64,000 bases of DNA from Photobacterium sp. JCM 19050 (GTDB lineage: Bacteria; Pseudomonadota; Gammaproteobacteria; Enterobacterales; Vibrionaceae). Positions 19,016-30,837 of the stretch are shown here, piece after piece (within the stretch, counting starts at the first letter, position 1; each line of letters opens with the position of its first letter). The notes beneath the pieces are model-generated. The model worked only from the letters and a program-made list of their open reading frames with translations. It was not told the origin of the DNA and did no database searches. The stretch is from contig BAXG01000017.1 in assembly GCA_001310455.1 (NCBI GenBank), forward strand, positions 33,994 through 97,993, given 5' to 3'. The position numbers and the translations under genes are program-made.

Positions 19016-21536
19016 CTACTGTTGGGTATGTCGGGTCAGGCCATTTAATCCCGTTGGTTGGCAGAACATCATGATACGTTTTCTGCTTTCCAGCCGGCTT
19101 TCACATGAGTCTGGGGGGGATGCTTGGCTGAGCTGCGCGCGGTTTACCGCAACAAAAGCCGGATGGCTCAACTGTGCTGCCAGATGTGGCAAAGACTCGC
19201 TGGTGAACTTGGCTTTCCCTTCAGAATAATACTGCGCTGAAAAAGGGCGCTTCCCAAGATAAAACAAGTCGCTGCTTTGCGCTTCCGGCTGCGTTTTCCA
19301 ATCTGCCAAAAACTGTTTTTCCGCAGTTTTGCTGGTTACACCACTCATCAACGCCAATGCAATGGTTGCAATCAGGGCAGGGGTGACCAGGCCGATTCGG
19401 TAGATTTTTGTACCCAGTGGATTTTCCGTGTGATACGCAGCGAGTAACAATGCAAAAGCCGGCAGCCCGGGCATAACATAACTGGAAAGTATATTGCCTG
19501 CGAAGGTGAATAAAATAAGTGGCGCAATCATCCAGCACCACAGAAACCCAATGTAGCCGTTGGTACTGTATTCTGATTCTGCGCCCTGACGGAAGCGTCG
19601 AACCAATTGCCAGAAAAACAAAGGCGTCCAGGGCAGTGCGGCAAGTAAACCAAAAATCCAGATGGTGCCTCGCACTTCTTCATGGGCTGAGCCGTACAGG
19701 TCTCCTTCCCAGCCTCCCACAACGAATCGCATAAAATGCTCGCCGATGATGAAATAGTTCAGGAATCCCGGTGTTTTCCACTCGGCCAACAGGTACCAGG
19801 CAGGGTGACAGCGGCAAAAAGCAGGCTGCCTTTAACCCACGGCAATTTGCGGTGTAATACTTTCCAACGGCCCTCGCTGGCTGACCACAGCGTAATACTG
19901 ATACCGGCGAGCACCAGCGTCAGTGGGCCTTTGGCAAGCATGCCAATTGCCAATCCAACAAAAAACAGATAACCACATAATCTGGAGCCGTTTTGCCAGG
20001 CAAGCCAGAAACCCATCATGCTGAGGGTGATTCCCAGCGTCAGGGCAGTATCTGTCATGACGGCACCGGATATAACAATAAACGCGGCGGTTGAACTCAG
20101 TATCGCAGCCGCCAGCAACGATTCGCTCCGGTTTCGGCCGGTTTGGGATGCAGTAACAAAGGTAAGAAATACAACGGCAGCCCCAACCAACAGATGCGGC
20201 GCACGAACGGCAAATTCGCTGTTACCCAACAACGTGATACCTCCGGCACTCAGCCAACTGAACAGTGGTGGTTTTCCCCAAAAGGGCACGTTGTAATCAA
20301 ACATCGGGGTAACCCAGTTCCCGGTTTCAGCCATGATGCGGGCCATTTCACCGTAGCGGGCTTCCGTCGTATCCATAAGCGGATAAATGGCAAGAGACAC
20401 CAACCGGATTAACAGGGAAATACTGATAACCAAAAGCGCCAGTTGGCAGAGCGACAGTGTCCTGAAAGAAAATGCAGAGCGACTCATAGAGATATCCGGA
20501 ACCTTAATGGTGTCGTGATTGATTGAAGAAGGTGGAAGCCTTTTGCTGGAGACATCGCGGACAATGTAAAGCGGGCGTTGCTTGGCCTCTATAAACAGGC
20601 GGCCGATATACTCCCCCATCAAGCCAATGGAGAGTAACTGGATACTGCCGAGCAACAGGATCACCATCAGCATGGAAGGATAACCGGCAACGGGATCGCC
20701 CCAGATAAGGGTCTTGGCAAATACAACCGCCGCCATAACCAATGCAGAAATAGCCGTAATGACCCCTGCCGCAGTTGCCAGCCGGAGAGGACGGGTACTG
20801 AAGGAAGTGATCCCTTCAACGGCAAGGTTAACCAGCCGGGTGCAATTCCATTTTGTTGAACCTGCCAGCCTTGGATCCCGGTCAAATTGGAGCGTGATAC
20901 GGCGAAAGCCCGGCCAGGCAAACAGCCCCTTCATAAAGCGTGTGCGTTCTGGCAGTTTACGAATCTCGTCCACCACCCGGCGATCAAGTAAGCGAAAATC
21001 GCCGACATTCTCCGGAATGGAAATGTCGCTGAGCCGATTTATCAGCTTGTAAAAAAGCCATGCTGTCCCGCGCTTAAACACACTTTCACCCTGACGGGTC
21101 CGGCGTTGCATGTCGACCACGTCGTAGCCGTCCTGCCATTGGGCAACCATGTCCGGGATCAGCTCAGGCGGGTCTTGTAGGTCGGCATCCAGCAGGATAA
21201 CGGCTTGTCCCTTTGCGGCATCAAGGCCTGCGGTCATCGCCGCCTCTTTACCAAAATTACGGCTGAGATGAAGTGTTGAAACATGATGGTTGCTGGAGAG
21301 AAGCGTGTCAGCCAGGGCAGGGCTGTTGTCTGAACTGCCGTCATTGACATAAACGATTTCACAGGCTCGCCAAGTTGGTCCAATGCCAGGCATACCCGGT
21401 CGTGGCAGGCTTCCAGTACATTTTCTTCATTGAAAAACGGGATAACGACAGACAGCAAAGGCGTGTGCTGATGTCTGTCCAGCGTGCGGTTTGGCGGTGA
21501 TTCTCCCCGGTTGGGCAAATAGCTGATAACCGTCAT
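19016..21536 (-). CDS. Fused GT2 (ArnC/GtrB-like) and ArnT/PMT-like glycosyltransferase (two frameshifts in this sequence)
   Basis: About 840 residues in one restored frame. Residues 1 to about 330 are a GT2 polyprenyl-phosphate glycosyltransferase: SVVIPFFNEENVL, VNDGSSDNS, ILLDADLQDPPELI (DxD) and two C-terminal helices. The rest is a multi-helix ArnT/PMT-like lipid-linked sugar transferase with DTTEARYGEMARIM and NVPFWGKPPLFSW. Breaks lie at 21364 (one C missing on the coding strand, giving GEPCEIVYVNDG) and 19799 (one base, giving LPWYLLAEWK). ATG 21536 has AAGGAAC 7 bases upstream. The join between the two enzymes reads straight through at about 20490, where ATGAGTCGC could instead be a separate start. 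It probably decorates lipid A or another surface glycan. Confidence 0.87.
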
Positions 21537-21751
21537 GTTTGTGTTCCTTTTTATGCGTTACCCGACAGTACTGAAGGGGGTGTCACAAAAAGGTCATCGA
21601 CATTTTTTTTACCTTTCTCTATGCCACAATATGTCTTTCCATTGGATTGATTCTCAGCGCCGTCTGAAGGGTTGAAACCGTCCATTTCAGAGTCAGGGTT
21701 GGCCAATGCAGTCAATCAATAGGTAAAAGAAAACGTTGGGAGTTCAGGTAT

Positions 21752-22437
21752 ATGCGCATCTTGCTGGTTGAGGATCACCATGACATCGCGGGGATTATTT
21801 TTGACTATTTTGAATTAAAGGGCATGACGCTTGATCATGCGGCAAACGGTCCCCGCGGGCTGGAGCTGGGTATGGAGCAGCATTACGACCTGATAATTCT
21901 CGATATCATGTTGCCGAAAATGGATGGGCTGGAAGTCTGCCGGACGCTCCGGGCGCAGGGTGTAGACACACCAATCCTGATGCTGACTGCCATGGACGCC
22001 AGGAAGATGTGCTGAACGGGTTTGACGCAGGTGCTGATGATTATCTGGTTAAGCCGTTTGATCTCGAAATCCTGGAAGCCCGGGTCAAGGCACTGACCCG
22101 CCGCAGAAACGGAGAAGTATCTTCACGCGAACTGACTTTCGGCGAGCTTTCCCTTGATGTAACAACCCATACCGTTACCCGTAAATCCTGTAAATTTGCC
22201 CTGAACCCTTCCTTGTTCACCATACTTCGCCTCCTTATTAACCGGGCTCCCGGTGTCGTCACAAAGGAAGAGCTTATCGTTGCGCTCTGGGGTGATGATG
22301 AGCCCGAAGGCAATGTGCTTCGAAGCCACATGTATCAACTCAGAACCCTGATTGATAAACCGTTTGAGCACGGTTATTTACGTACGATTCCCAAGCATGG
22401 CTACCAACTGGTTCTGCCCCAGGAGGACAGCGTATGA
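21752..22437 (+). CDS. OmpR/PhoB-family response regulator (frameshifted in this sequence)
   Basis: About 229 residues. The receiver domain has ED near the start (LVEDHHD), the phosphorylated Asp in LIILDIMLP, a Thr in LMLTAMDA and Lys in YLVKPFD. The winged-helix output domain ends SHMYQLRTLIDKPFEHGYLRTIPKHGYQL. The frame is broken at 22002 and restored by one G (DAREDVLNGFDAGADD). It overlaps the sensor kinase gene by 4 bases. Divergent from the glycosyltransferase gene, it probably regulates that locus. Confidence 0.94.
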
Positions 22438-23680
22438 AGCGGATAAAATCGGCAAAGCAGCTGACGTTTACATACTTCTCTGTTGTCGCGTTTGCCATCA
22501 TCGTTATTCACTTTTCTGTGCTGGAATCCACAATTGAAAACCTTGAGAACTTTAATGCCCAGAACCGATTAGAGATGGCAGCTACGCAGTTACAGGAAGG
22601 TAATGACACCACAAGTGTTCAGACACTGGACAGCTATACCACCGCCTATATTGGCTTGGATGCCGTGCCTGAGGATGTGCCGGTGCCCGCGGAAATGCCG
22701 TGGAACCAAGCGGTTGAGGTCTATAAACGGAGCCGGGGAGGAGACAGAGTACTTCCTGATGAAAGTCTGGCTCACGACACCTGCCGGCAAGGAAGTGGCG
22801 TACATCGTCAACGTTGACCCAATTTTTGAGCGCAGTGAAGAGCAGGCGATACGCTCTCAATCCACCCAAATCTTTCTTTCCCTGTTCCTGCTTCTGATCA
22901 GTCTGTTTGTGGTGCTCCGTATTTCCGAGCGGCTCACTTCTCCCTTGTCAGCGCTGGCAGATCAGTTGCGCGGACGCAGCAAGGCGACATGACACCACTG
23001 GTATTGCCGCCAGCCGGTCAGACACAGGAAACCGTATATCTCACAGAAAGCCTCAACGCCTACCAACAGCAAATTGAGCAACTGGTGGAACGGGAGCGAG
23101 CTTTTAACCGGTTTGCCAGCCATGAGCTGCGAACGCCCTTGATGGTCATGAAAGGGGCTTTGACACTTTTGGGGCAATCTCAGGACCCTCAGTTTGTTGA
23201 GAAACAGCGCCAGCGAATGCTGACGGCGGTAAATGAAATGACTGAATACGTCGAGACATTACTTTCCCTTACCCGGAAGAACAGGCGCCGCAAGTTGCCT
23301 GGCAACTGGAAGAAGCGGATATCAGGCAGTTGGTAAAAGGGTTACGGCCACTGCTTGAAGGTAAAGAGGTCGACGTGTCGATTTCAGTCTCCGACAGTCC
23401 GAAGCTTGTCGCCTCACCGGGCGCGGTAAAAATCCTTTTGGGGAACCTTATTAAAAACGCATTTACGTATACCGAAGAAGGTGCTGTGGTCATTAACGTG
23501 GATACACAGCGCATAACCGTTTCTGATACCGGGGTGGGGTTTGATGATTCAACGCAGGCGTCGAAGGGTTACGGGTTGGGATTGCTGATCGCCAATGATA
23601 TCTGCCGGAAATATGGCTGGACTCTGACTTTGGACTCTAACGGCCACGGTGGCTGCGATGCTGTACTTACCGGCTTTTAA
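22434..23680 (+). CDS. Membrane sensor histidine kinase (three frameshifts in this sequence)
   Basis: About 416 residues once three one-base losses are restored: at 22735-22738 (G run; RGEETEYFLMKVW), near 22968 (G; DQLARTQQGDMTPL) and at 23275 (G; LTREEQAPQVAWQLEE). Two transmembrane segments (FTYFSVVAFAIIVIHFSV and IFLSLFLLLISLFVVLRI) flank a periplasmic sensor of about 120 residues. The kinase core has the H box FASHELRTPLMVMKG, the N box NLIKNAFTYTEEG, DTGVGFD and GLGLLIANDI. It pairs with the overlapping response regulator and converges on gtrA, so it may sense envelope stress or cationic peptides; that is an inference. Confidence 0.92.
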
Positions 23681-24143
23681 TCGGGCAGTTGCGAGGCTGG
23701 ACGGAATACCCAGCGCTCAGCGAGAAAATAGTTACACAACAACCCTCCTGCGATACCCGGAACCATGGCGAGATAAGCCAGAGCTGAAGCACTGTCGGAA
23801 GATCTGCGGGCAGGAATTGGTCTGGTACAACGGTTGCCAAGAGCAGGGCATAAATACCCACATTGGGAATAAAGCCTGCGCAGGAAGCGGCCAGAAACTT
23901 CATCCATTGCTGGGTGCTGTTGCGTGTGTCTGCTTGGAGGAACGTAAGGTGACGGTTCAGCCACCAATTTGAAGAAGCAGCCACCCAAAAAGCAGCTATC
24001 CGTGCGGGAATGGCCGGGAGCCAATGGCTGAGAATAACCATCGTTAGGATATCAACGATAAAACCACTCAAGCCGACAACAGAAAAAAGCATAAAGGTTT
24101 TCAGTTTGCCCGAAGGGAAACAGCGTCGTTGATTCAGAGCCAT
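23677..24143 (-). CDS. GtrA-family membrane protein (frameshifted in this sequence)
   Basis: About 156 residues with four hydrophobic helices: FMLFSVVGLSGFIVDILTMV, IPARIAAFWVAASSNWWLNR, FLAASCAGFIPNVGIYALLL and ALAYLAMVPGIAGGLLCNYF. It ends ERWVFRP, the usual GtrA C-terminus. One T missing on the coding strand near 23786 diverts the frame; restored, the gene ends at 23677. GtrA proteins are thought to flip polyprenyl-linked sugars or help GT2/PMT enzymes in O-antigen and lipid A decoration. Its location beside the GT2-ArnT-like fusion and its two-component system fits that role. Confidence 0.88.
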
Positions 24144-24277
24144 AGGTGAGCGTTCGACCGAGAAAAACCGTGAATGTCTGACAATCTACAGCGGGCACCG
24201 TCGAAAAAATGTCAAACACCTGTCCCAATCATTTACTCATCCCACTCTTTTGCCCATTGATGGGTTTATTCAGGCGA

Positions 24278-26051
24278 CTATTCGGCCACTTCTACCGGTT
24301 GCGTCCTTTCTTTTTAGCGCGATACATCGCTGCATCCACCGGGAAACCATGGCATGAATAAAGTCACCGGTTTTGTATTCGGTGACGCCAAAACTGGCAC
24401 TTTTTTCGCCCAACGACGGGAAAAATAAACTGATGGATGACTTTACACAGGTTCTCTGCCAGTACCTTCGCACCATTGGCGGATGTTCCCGGGCAGATAA
24501 TCATAAATTCCTCACCACCCATCGCCCGACGATATCTGTACGGCGGGTGTGTTCTGTCAGCAGGCCGGCAATTTCAACTAACACCCGGTCGCCGGCCTGG
24601 TGCCCATGTTCGTCGTTGACCATTTTAAAATCATCAAGGTCGAGCAGAATAATGCTGTAAACATAATCCATCCTCAGTGCCCGGTGGAATTCATCGGTCA
24701 GCACATCATCAAGCCGTTTACGGTTAAATATTCCGGTCAGGCTGTCTGTGACGGAGAGATTCAACAGCTTTTCATTCTGTTCGCTGAGTTTGGCGTTTTT
24801 GCTTTCCAGCTCGCTATTGAGGTTATCAATAAAGTGAAGCAAACGCTGGATAACGGTAGTGGGTGACGTCCTGTATTTGTCTTGCTGCTCCTCACTTGTG
24901 CTTTCTTTGTCCTGGAACTCTTGACGTGAATTCGGGCCTTCCCGAAACCCCACTGCAACAAAAGAGAGATTGCGCATTACCAAATCTTCGCCATTGATGT
25001 CGCAGATCTCCCCGATTGTATAAAAGCCAGATGTCGGTGCAATTTCAGCAAAGGGGCGCGTTTCTTTCTGGATGTCATCCATCATTGCGAAACGCCGGCA
25101 ACCGCAGGAAAAGAGCATAATTCCATCAGGTTTGAAACCACGGAAACGGGTGGTGACTTCTTCAACCTGGTCTTTGATGGTTGTGGGATCGATAAACCCA
25201 AGTTGAAAGTGAGTGATGTCTTCAAAGTCACTGATGAAATGAAGGCCGTCACCGGGCGTCACCTTGACCGGAACCCGGGCAAGCATGGTGTTCCCCTTAC
25301 CGACCAGCATCGGAAACCCGAGGGCGTTGGCAAAGAAGTCTTCATCATCATGGATATTGAGGTATTGGCGGTAAACGTTAAACGCCGGTTCATCATTGAT
25401 GGTTCGAACCTCGCAGCCGGATGCATCAGTAATGGTCATCTCTTTGCTCATCGGACGCCAGCCGATAAAGGTTTCCTTGATAACCTCTAACTCGTCACCA
25501 ATCAGTGCGATGGCAAGGATAGCGTTATCACTGATAACGTCATTGAGCATGACGAGATTCCGCGACATCGCATAGTCACCGGCACCACCGCCAATAATGT
25601 GATAGTTGACCGGCGTCTTTGAAAATGCGCGGCTGAATTGACTGGAGTCGAAGCTAAGCGGCGTGTTTATCATGATGACAGCTTTAGGGTTAAGGGCATC
25701 CAGTTTGTTGCGGAATGCCTCCCCGACCGCGTGTTCTTCACCTTCAGGGCAGTTGACCATCACGGTTTCAATCTCGGTATGGTCGAACAGCATGAAGGTG
25801 ACAGTTGTGGCGTAAACAACCGTGTCCCCGTTGTCTATTTCGCCGCTTGTTGAACAGCCAACGACGGGAGTTCCCGGAAATTGTTCAGCAAGCAAAGAGG
25901 AATACGCCGGGAGTTGATGCTCTGCATTGTCACCGGCATAAATCAGGATCACCGAAGCATGACTTTGCTCAACCAAGACGGAAATGTCATCGTCGATGAT
26001 AAAGTCTTTCAGCTCATCAATGTCAGCAACTGCCCGAGAAAGTTGTCTCAT
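24278..26051 (-). CDS. FIST-domain diguanylate cyclase (four frameshifts in this sequence)
   Basis: About 592 residues. A FIST sensory domain (VGCSTSGEIDNG, IIGGGAGDYAMSRN, FIGWRPMSKEM) and a FIST C-terminal domain (FSCGCRRFAM, GFYTIGEICDINGE) are followed by a coiled coil (LNSELESKNAKLSEQNEKLLNL) and a GGDEF domain. The catalytic motif reads GRWGGEEF once one G is restored at 24518-24520. Further one-base changes near 24421 (a gain), 24339 and 24295 recover FPSLGEKSASFGVTEYKTGD, DAAMYRAKKKGRNR and the stop at 24278. No membrane segment is visible, so it is probably a cytosolic sensor of small ligands (amino acids have been proposed for FIST) making cyclic di-GMP. Confidence in the reconstruction is high. 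Confidence 0.9.
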
Positions 26052-26428
26052 TCTGCTTTAATGCTCCGGTCTGCATTTCCTTACCAGCCGTGAAAAATGG
26101 CCTCTGGCGTTTTACTCAGATATATCGAGTGAGATGGCCTATCTCTGTCTAATTACTCAGAATTCAGATTCAAGCGTAGTCATGTGATCGAAGTGTTGCT
26201 TATTTTAAAATTATGAAACGCGATGCTGATCTTCTTGCCTGATAATACAGTCAAAAAAGGCTTGCCTTAGAATGAAAGATATGGATGGGAATTGCACGTT
26301 AGTGAACCAATCTCACAAAATTGCTACGGGTATTTCGTGTCGGGTTCCCACAAGAAATCCAATTGGATTGAGTTCGCCGGGGTTCCTGATACCTTTTATG
26401 GAGCGATATGTTTCATGGATGAAAATGA
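26052..26428. other. Intergenic region between FIST-GGDEF and sensor kinase genes
   Basis: 377 bases without a gene. It should hold divergent promoters for the FIST-GGDEF gene (minus) and the DctB-like gene (plus). I see no convincing -24/-12 site, hairpin or small gene in it. Confidence 0.5.
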
Positions 26429-28521
26429 ATGAGAAATAAAGGGTTCCGGGTGATCACCTGGAGCATTTTAGCTGCGATCATACTGGTTGCCAGTACCACG
26501 ATGGTGCGAAATGTTGCGCAGAGCTGGATGCTGGAATCTGCACATCAGGCCGGTGAAGACCGGCTTCTATCCTACGTCAGTGATATCCGGCGGGTTCTGG
26601 CCCGCTTCAATGTCCTGCCTTACCTTACCCCGGCCCATCCCCAGATTAGCGCTCTACTGAACGGGGAAGCGGATGCCTACCTGCCAAGCCAGGAATTTCT
26701 AGCTCAAATGGATAAAGCTGCCAGCACCCAGGGGTGGTATGTATTCAACCGTGACGGCTGGCTGGTAGCGGCAAGCCGAGCCGCCGTTCCTTCGCCGGAT
26801 GTGGTCGGTTCGCTGCTACGGAAAATCGCAGACAGTGGTGGCGAAGTGGTGTCCATGACAGATATCTCCGACCGGGATGTGTTCTACTACTTGGCTGCGC
26901 CGGTTTACCAGAAAATACCCTGACAGGGATTGCCGTCACCCGTTTTGATCTGTCACTGCTCGCTGAAACCTGGCTGGCCGCCAATGAGGACATTTTGTTG
27001 AGCAATGCATCCGGGCAGTTTTTCCTTTCCGCAAAAACCGAGTTTTTGATCGCCCAGTCACGGAATGAAATTCAGCGAGAGACGCTATCACTGGACAGCG
27101 GGTTCAGTGTGTCGCTGCTGTCGGTAACAGGCCGGGGAATGTCCGAGGAATATCTGGAGCAGACCGTATTGTTGGATGACGTGCAGTGGCGGGTTCACTT
27201 CCTGACGCCGCTGGATGGCCTAAATACCAACGTCAACGGTATCGCGTTTACCGGGTTTGTTGTCTCCCTTGCCCTGATAGCTCTGGTTCTTTATCTGTTG
27301 GAGCGCCGGAAAACCCTCAAGTCCCGCGAGGCGCTGCAGGCGACGGTGGCCAACTCTGAACGCCGCCTCCGTCAGATGATTTCCAGTACCAATGTCGGTT
27401 TGGTGCTGCTTGATGCTGATGGCAAAGCGCAGTTTTTCAATCCCACCGCTCAGCGTTACTTCAGCCTGCCGGATGCGCTTTCTACGGGATTGCCTCTGTG
27501 GCAGTTGTTTGATACCTCCGGCGGGAACAGCACGGTACGCCGTCTTCTTGAAGATCTGTCCCACAATCCGGGTTTGCTGGAACTTACCGGTGTGGAAGCT
27601 ATGGCATTGCGTACTGATGGTTCTCGGTTTCCGGTACTGTTTTCTATGACAGAACTACCTTCCCACCAAGGTATGGGCTACCTGGTGACGGTTATTGATA
27701 TCAGCAAGAGGAAAAAGGCGGAAAATGCGCTGAGAGACCTTAATGCAGAACTTGAAAAACGCGTCGCCGAGCGGACGGCTGAACTGGAGTCTGCCCGGGA
27801 GGAGTTAATAGAGCAGCAGAAACTGGCTGCGATGGGCCGGATGTCCAGCGCCATTACCCATGAGCTCAACCAGCCGCTGACCGGGTTGAAAACCTTGCTT
27901 TCCAGCAGCAGCCTTCTTATAGAGCGCGGGCAGTTTGATACCCTGCTGGCCAATATGGCGCTGGTGGACAGCCTGATTGACCGCATGGCGATGATGACGA
28001 CCCAACTTAAAACCTTTGCCTTTAACCGCCCAAGTGAACTCAAGCCTGTCGCTATCAAGCCGGTGCTGGATAACTTGCTGATGCTTCATCAGGCACGTAT
28101 CGAAACCCGGTTGCTTTCGGTTGATATACCTGAAAACGTCCCATACGTTCTTGGGGAAAAACAGCGTGTAGAGCAGGCGATTGGTAACCTTCTGGTAAAC
28201 GCATTGGATGCCACGGAGAGCGTGCCTGACGGGGAGATTGAAGTGACGATACAACTGACGGATTCCGGGCGTGTCAATCTGGCTGTGTCGGACAATGGAT
28301 CGGGAATGGATGAAGAGAGCCTTGCCCGGGTTTTTGAGCCTTTTTTTACAACGAAGAAGATGGGGGAAGGGTTGGGACTGGGACTTGCGATTACCGCCAA
28401 CAGTATGCGGGATATGGGAGGGCGGGTGACAGCTGAAAACAGGCTGGGAAGCAACAATAAAAATGGCCGGGGAATGACGTTTACCCTGTCATTCTTACCG
28501 GCCGAAAATGGCGGGTGTTGA
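26429..28521 (+). CDS. DctB-like sensor histidine kinase (frameshifted in this sequence)
   Basis: About 697 residues. An N-terminal membrane helix (VITWSILAAIILVASTTMV), a large periplasmic double-Cache-like sensor (GWYVFNRDGWLVAAS), a second helix near residue 275 (FTGFVVSLALIALVLYLLE), a PAS domain (ISSTNVGLVLLDADGKAQFF), a coiled coil, the H box MSSAITHELNQPLTGLK and a HATPase domain (NLLVNALDA, DNGSGMDEE, GLGLGLAI). This is the DctB layout. One A missing at 26912-26915 splits the gene; restored it reads QKNTLTGIAVTRFD. It lies beside a TAXI TRAP transporter with a DctD-like activator on the far side, so it probably senses the TRAP substrate. Confidence 0.93.
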
Positions 28522-28551
28522 AGAAATAGCGAAAAAACGAAATAAAAAACC

Positions 28552-30702
28552 TTATACAGAGGCCTGAGCATTATTGGTGCGGGTGAATGTACGGTTGGTC
28601 ATTACCACAAGCACAATGAAAACCACCGCACACGCCGCCCGGACAACCAGAGGCATATCAGGCCACAGGAGACCTGTGCCCAGTGCGACAACCATCACCC
28701 TCAACAACGGATTGAGCGGCGCTTCCAGATACCCTTCAATACCGGCAATCAGTGCCCAGGTACCCAAAATCGCAAAAGCCCCTGTGGTCATCACATCAAT
28801 CATGTTGCCGCTGACAAGCGGTGTGTACGCCATCAGCAATGGCACCAGATAAAGTCCCTTGGCAATTTTCCAGGCGGTAAAGCCGGTTTTCATTGGCGGT
28901 GTCCGGGCAATAGTGGCGGCAGCAAATGCGGTCAGGCACACAGGAGGTGTGACATTGCTGTCCTGAGAGAGCCAGAAAATAATCAGGTGGGCGGAAAGCA
29001 GTGCGAGAGCGACTTTTTCCAGCCCAAGTCCCTGTTCCAGCAAAGTTGACATAAAGTCCGCAGGCACCATGGCGAGCAGTGCCAGTGCGCTTTGTTCTGA
29101 CATGGGTTTGGTTAATGCGTCGAGCTGGTCCGGTGCGGCAAGCATAAAGATAGCCCGGGCCTGTTCCGGCAATTGCCCGTTCATCAGGAGTTCAACCAAT
29201 TCCTGCTCGGCAATCAGACTGTATATCGCAGGCGCAGAAAGTACCCAGAACAATATAGGACGCCGTAACCGGCAGTCCCATTCCCAGCACCAGTGAAGCA
29301 ATGGCGACCAGTACCAGCATGATGATCAAGTTGCCGTCAGACCAGCCGTTAATCATCAGTGAGAAGGTATTGCCGATGCCGGTGGTGCTGATCACGTTAA
29401 CCACTAAACCAATCCCGGTAAGCAGTACCGCGGTGGTTGCCATATTGCGGGATCCTGTGCCAGGGCGTCGATAATCTCACGCGGCCCCATTTTATTCGGC
29501 GAAAGCCACGAGGCGATAACCACGGAGATAATGGATAACCCGGCGGCGTAGGTCGGGGTGAAACCGGCAATCAGCAGCGAGACCAATACGGCCAAAGGAA
29601 TAAGGTAATGCCAGCCGGATTTTAGGACCTTCAAAACCGGCTCAGACTCTACAGTGACTTTGTGGACACCGGAACGCTTAGCTTCAATCCGGACGAAAAA
29701 CGCGACGGAGAGGAAGTAAATCAGAGCCGGCACAAAGGATACGGCAATGATCTCGACATAAGGAATCTGGGTGTAGGACGCCATGATAAAGGCACCGGCA
29801 CCCATCACCGGGGGCATCAACTGCCCGCCGGTTGATGCAGCAGCTTCCACACCGGCGGCAAAGCGGGCTGGGAAGCCGGCTTTTTTCATTAACGGAATGG
29901 TAATTACTCCGGTGGAAACCGTGTTTGCCACGCTGGAGCCAGATACAGAGCCCATCAGGCCAGAACCGAGCACGGCGACAAAACCGGGCCCGCCGATGAT
30001 TTTTCCTGCCACAGCGCGGGAGACGTTGATAATGAAATCACCTGCCCCGGATTTCACCAGAAATGCCCCGAACAGGATAAACATAAACACATAACTCCAG
30101 GAGATTCGGGATATGGGGCCGAACATGCCTTCGGAGCTGTAAAAACTGCGGTAGAGCATGGTTTCAAAGGAAAGCCCGGGGAAAGAAAATACCCCGTCGA
30201 TCCAGCTTCCCCATACGGTGACATAAGTGAGGGAGATGACAATCAACACTGGGATAAACCACCCCATAGTGCGGCGGATCAGCTCAAGCACAATCAGGAT
30301 TGCCAGAATGGAAAATACCCAGTCACTGGCAACAAAAGTCACACCCCTTTCGTACAACGCATCTTCTGCCAGCGGGATATAAACCAGGCATGCGACAGCG
30401 GTTAGACCGATTGCGACGTCAAACCACAATGCTGCTTTGTTGTTTGCCAGGGAACGCGCCGCCGGGTAGGTCAGCACACACATCAATGAGAACCCGGCAA
30501 AGTGGGTGGCAGAAATCCACAGCTCCGGCAGGGTAGCAAGGGTGTTAAACCAAATATGCATCACTGCCAGTGCAACACCAATAAAAGTGACGGCCTTTGA
30601 CAGAAGCGGGTACTGGTTGCGCTGCAGCAGTTCAAACTGGGATAAATCGGCTGAATCCAGCTTTTCTGTGTCTGGCTTAATATCTGGCCTGGTTTCTGAC
30701 AT
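28552..30702 (-). CDS. TRAP transporter fused permease, TAXI type (two frameshifts in this sequence)
   Basis: About 717 residues combining the small (4TM) and large (12TM) TRAP membrane subunits, as is usual for TAXI-type systems. Motifs include GSGLMGSVSGSSVANTVSTG, AAASTGGQLMPPVMGAGAF and LVLGMGLPVTASYIVL. Breaks lie at 29449-29451 (one C short on the coding strand; DPRNMATTAVLLTGIG) and near 29244-29250 (a -2 or +1 change before VLSAPAIYSLIAEQE). It is transcribed after the receptor gene and uses a sodium or proton gradient to import an organic acid or similar solute. Confidence 0.93.
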
Positions 30703-30837
30703 GACAGCTCCAAAACAACGTGTGTCAAGGACATCCGGGTAGATGTCGGATTTTTTGATTGTTATGGCAGCCGGCCTGAATCAGGCCGGCTGAAGGGGTT
30801 GCCTTACAGCTTGGAAACTTGCAGGCAAAAAGTGGGA

